From Candidatus Avibacteroides excrementipullorum (GTDB lineage Bacteria > Bacteroidota > Bacteroidia > Bacteroidales > Bacteroidaceae): a stretch of DNA of 32,843 nucleotides. A model generated the notes under the pieces. The model was not told the origin of the DNA and did not search any database. It worked only from the letters and a program-made list of their open reading frames with translations. Position 1 is the stretch's first letter. The number at the start of each line of letters is the position of its first letter. The stretch is taken from contig DVIH01000036.1 of the NCBI GenBank assembly GCA_018711405.1, positions 1-32,843 of the forward strand, in the 5' to 3' direction. A program made the position numbers and the translations under genes. This document shows positions 32,653-32,843 of the stretch, one piece after another.

Positions 32653-32843
32653 GATATACTAACTTTGATGCAGAAGATATACTTCTATCGCCATAGCAGA
32701 TATACTTCATTGACAAAGTAAGCTATAATACTTTGGCAATGAAACTATAATACTTTAGCAAGAAAGCAATAATACTTTAGCAAGAAAGCAATGATACTTT
32801 GGCAAGAAAGCAATGATACTTTGGCAAGAAAGCAATGATACTT
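32653..32843. repeat. Degenerate-to-perfect tandem repeat array (about 22 bp period)
   Basis: From 32726 a 22-bp unit repeats (starts 32726, 32748, 32770, 32792, 32814, 32836) and continues past the window edge. Consensus core is ATACTTTRGCAAGAAAGCAA. Upstream, three weaker half-units containing GATATACT sit at 32653, 32676 and 32699, 23 bp apart. Quality improves toward the right. There are no spacers as in CRISPR. It follows the peptidase stop by 28 bp. It could be a protein-binding iteron array or a transcription-end region. Confidence 0.8.

Larger units (their letters stand above)
17123..32843. mobile_element. Integrative mobilizable element (right end outside window)
   Basis: The left boundary is placed where the sigma factor loses homology. 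Inside are tandem tyrosine recombinases, a toxin-antitoxin pair, an excisionase, a putative oriT with MobC-like and relaxase genes, then an AT-richer cargo operon. No VirB/Tra mating-pore genes, coupling protein or replication genes are recognised, so transfer would need a helper. No second copy of the left-end sequence was recognised in the window; the right boundary is therefore unknown and the end coordinate is only the window edge. Confidence 0.8.

Noticed and set aside
32653-32843. CRISPR array at the right edge
   Set aside because: Repeats are directly joined at 22 bp with no unique spacers and no cas genes nearby.

Overview
The window reads as a Bacteroidales chromosome (Bacteroides/Parabacteroides/Prevotella/Barnesiella-like; genus cannot be fixed from sequence alone). 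The case rests on repeated Bacteroidota-type promoters (-7 TAnnTTTG, in several places with a TTG about 19 nt upstream), a near absence of Shine-Dalgarno sequences, and gene families typical of the order (AraC-type regulator with a membrane N-terminus, lipoprotein cyclophilin, UpxY-like NusG paralogue, DUF6088/AbiEii pair).

Bases 1-17122 are ordinary chromosome. In order: a membrane AraC-type regulator cut by the window edge (-), an Lrp/AsnC regulator (+), thyA-folA (-), an apparent operon (Mpv17-like membrane protein, lipoprotein cyclophilin, M16 peptidase, aroA; -), a CDF metal exporter (-), an MlaE-MlaF ABC pair and a uracil permease (+), then carA-carB (-). Next come two small exported proteins and an ECF sigma factor (+). 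Three intergenic spaces in this part carry the same 79-bp repeat unit, built of four 13-bp modules at exact 22-bp spacing.

At about 17123 the ECF sigma factor loses its reading frame after region 2, and a mobile element begins. The element carries two tandem tyrosine recombinases, an AbiEi/AbiEii-type toxin-antitoxin pair behind a perfect 32-bp palindrome, several small unknown genes, an excisionase, a putative oriT, a MobC-like protein, a MobA-type relaxase and a coiled-coil membrane protein. I see no conjugation (tra) genes, so it looks like an integrative mobilizable element. Its right end is not in the window.

From 26.7 kb on, the element carries a more AT-rich four-gene cargo operon: a NusG/UpxY-like antiterminator, two large proteins with N-terminal membrane segments, two Rossmann (RCK/TrkA-N-like) domains and C-terminal RyR-like domains, and an M48-type metallopeptidase with a C-terminal zinc ribbon. 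The last three genes are tightly coupled (8-nt and 4-nt overlaps). The second channel-like protein resembles the CASTOR/POLLUX/DMI1 ion-channel layout. I regard this operon as the best candidate for an undescribed system, possibly a ligand-gated membrane-effector defence system. The window ends in a 22-bp tandem repeat array. No rRNA, tRNA or CRISPR was recognised.
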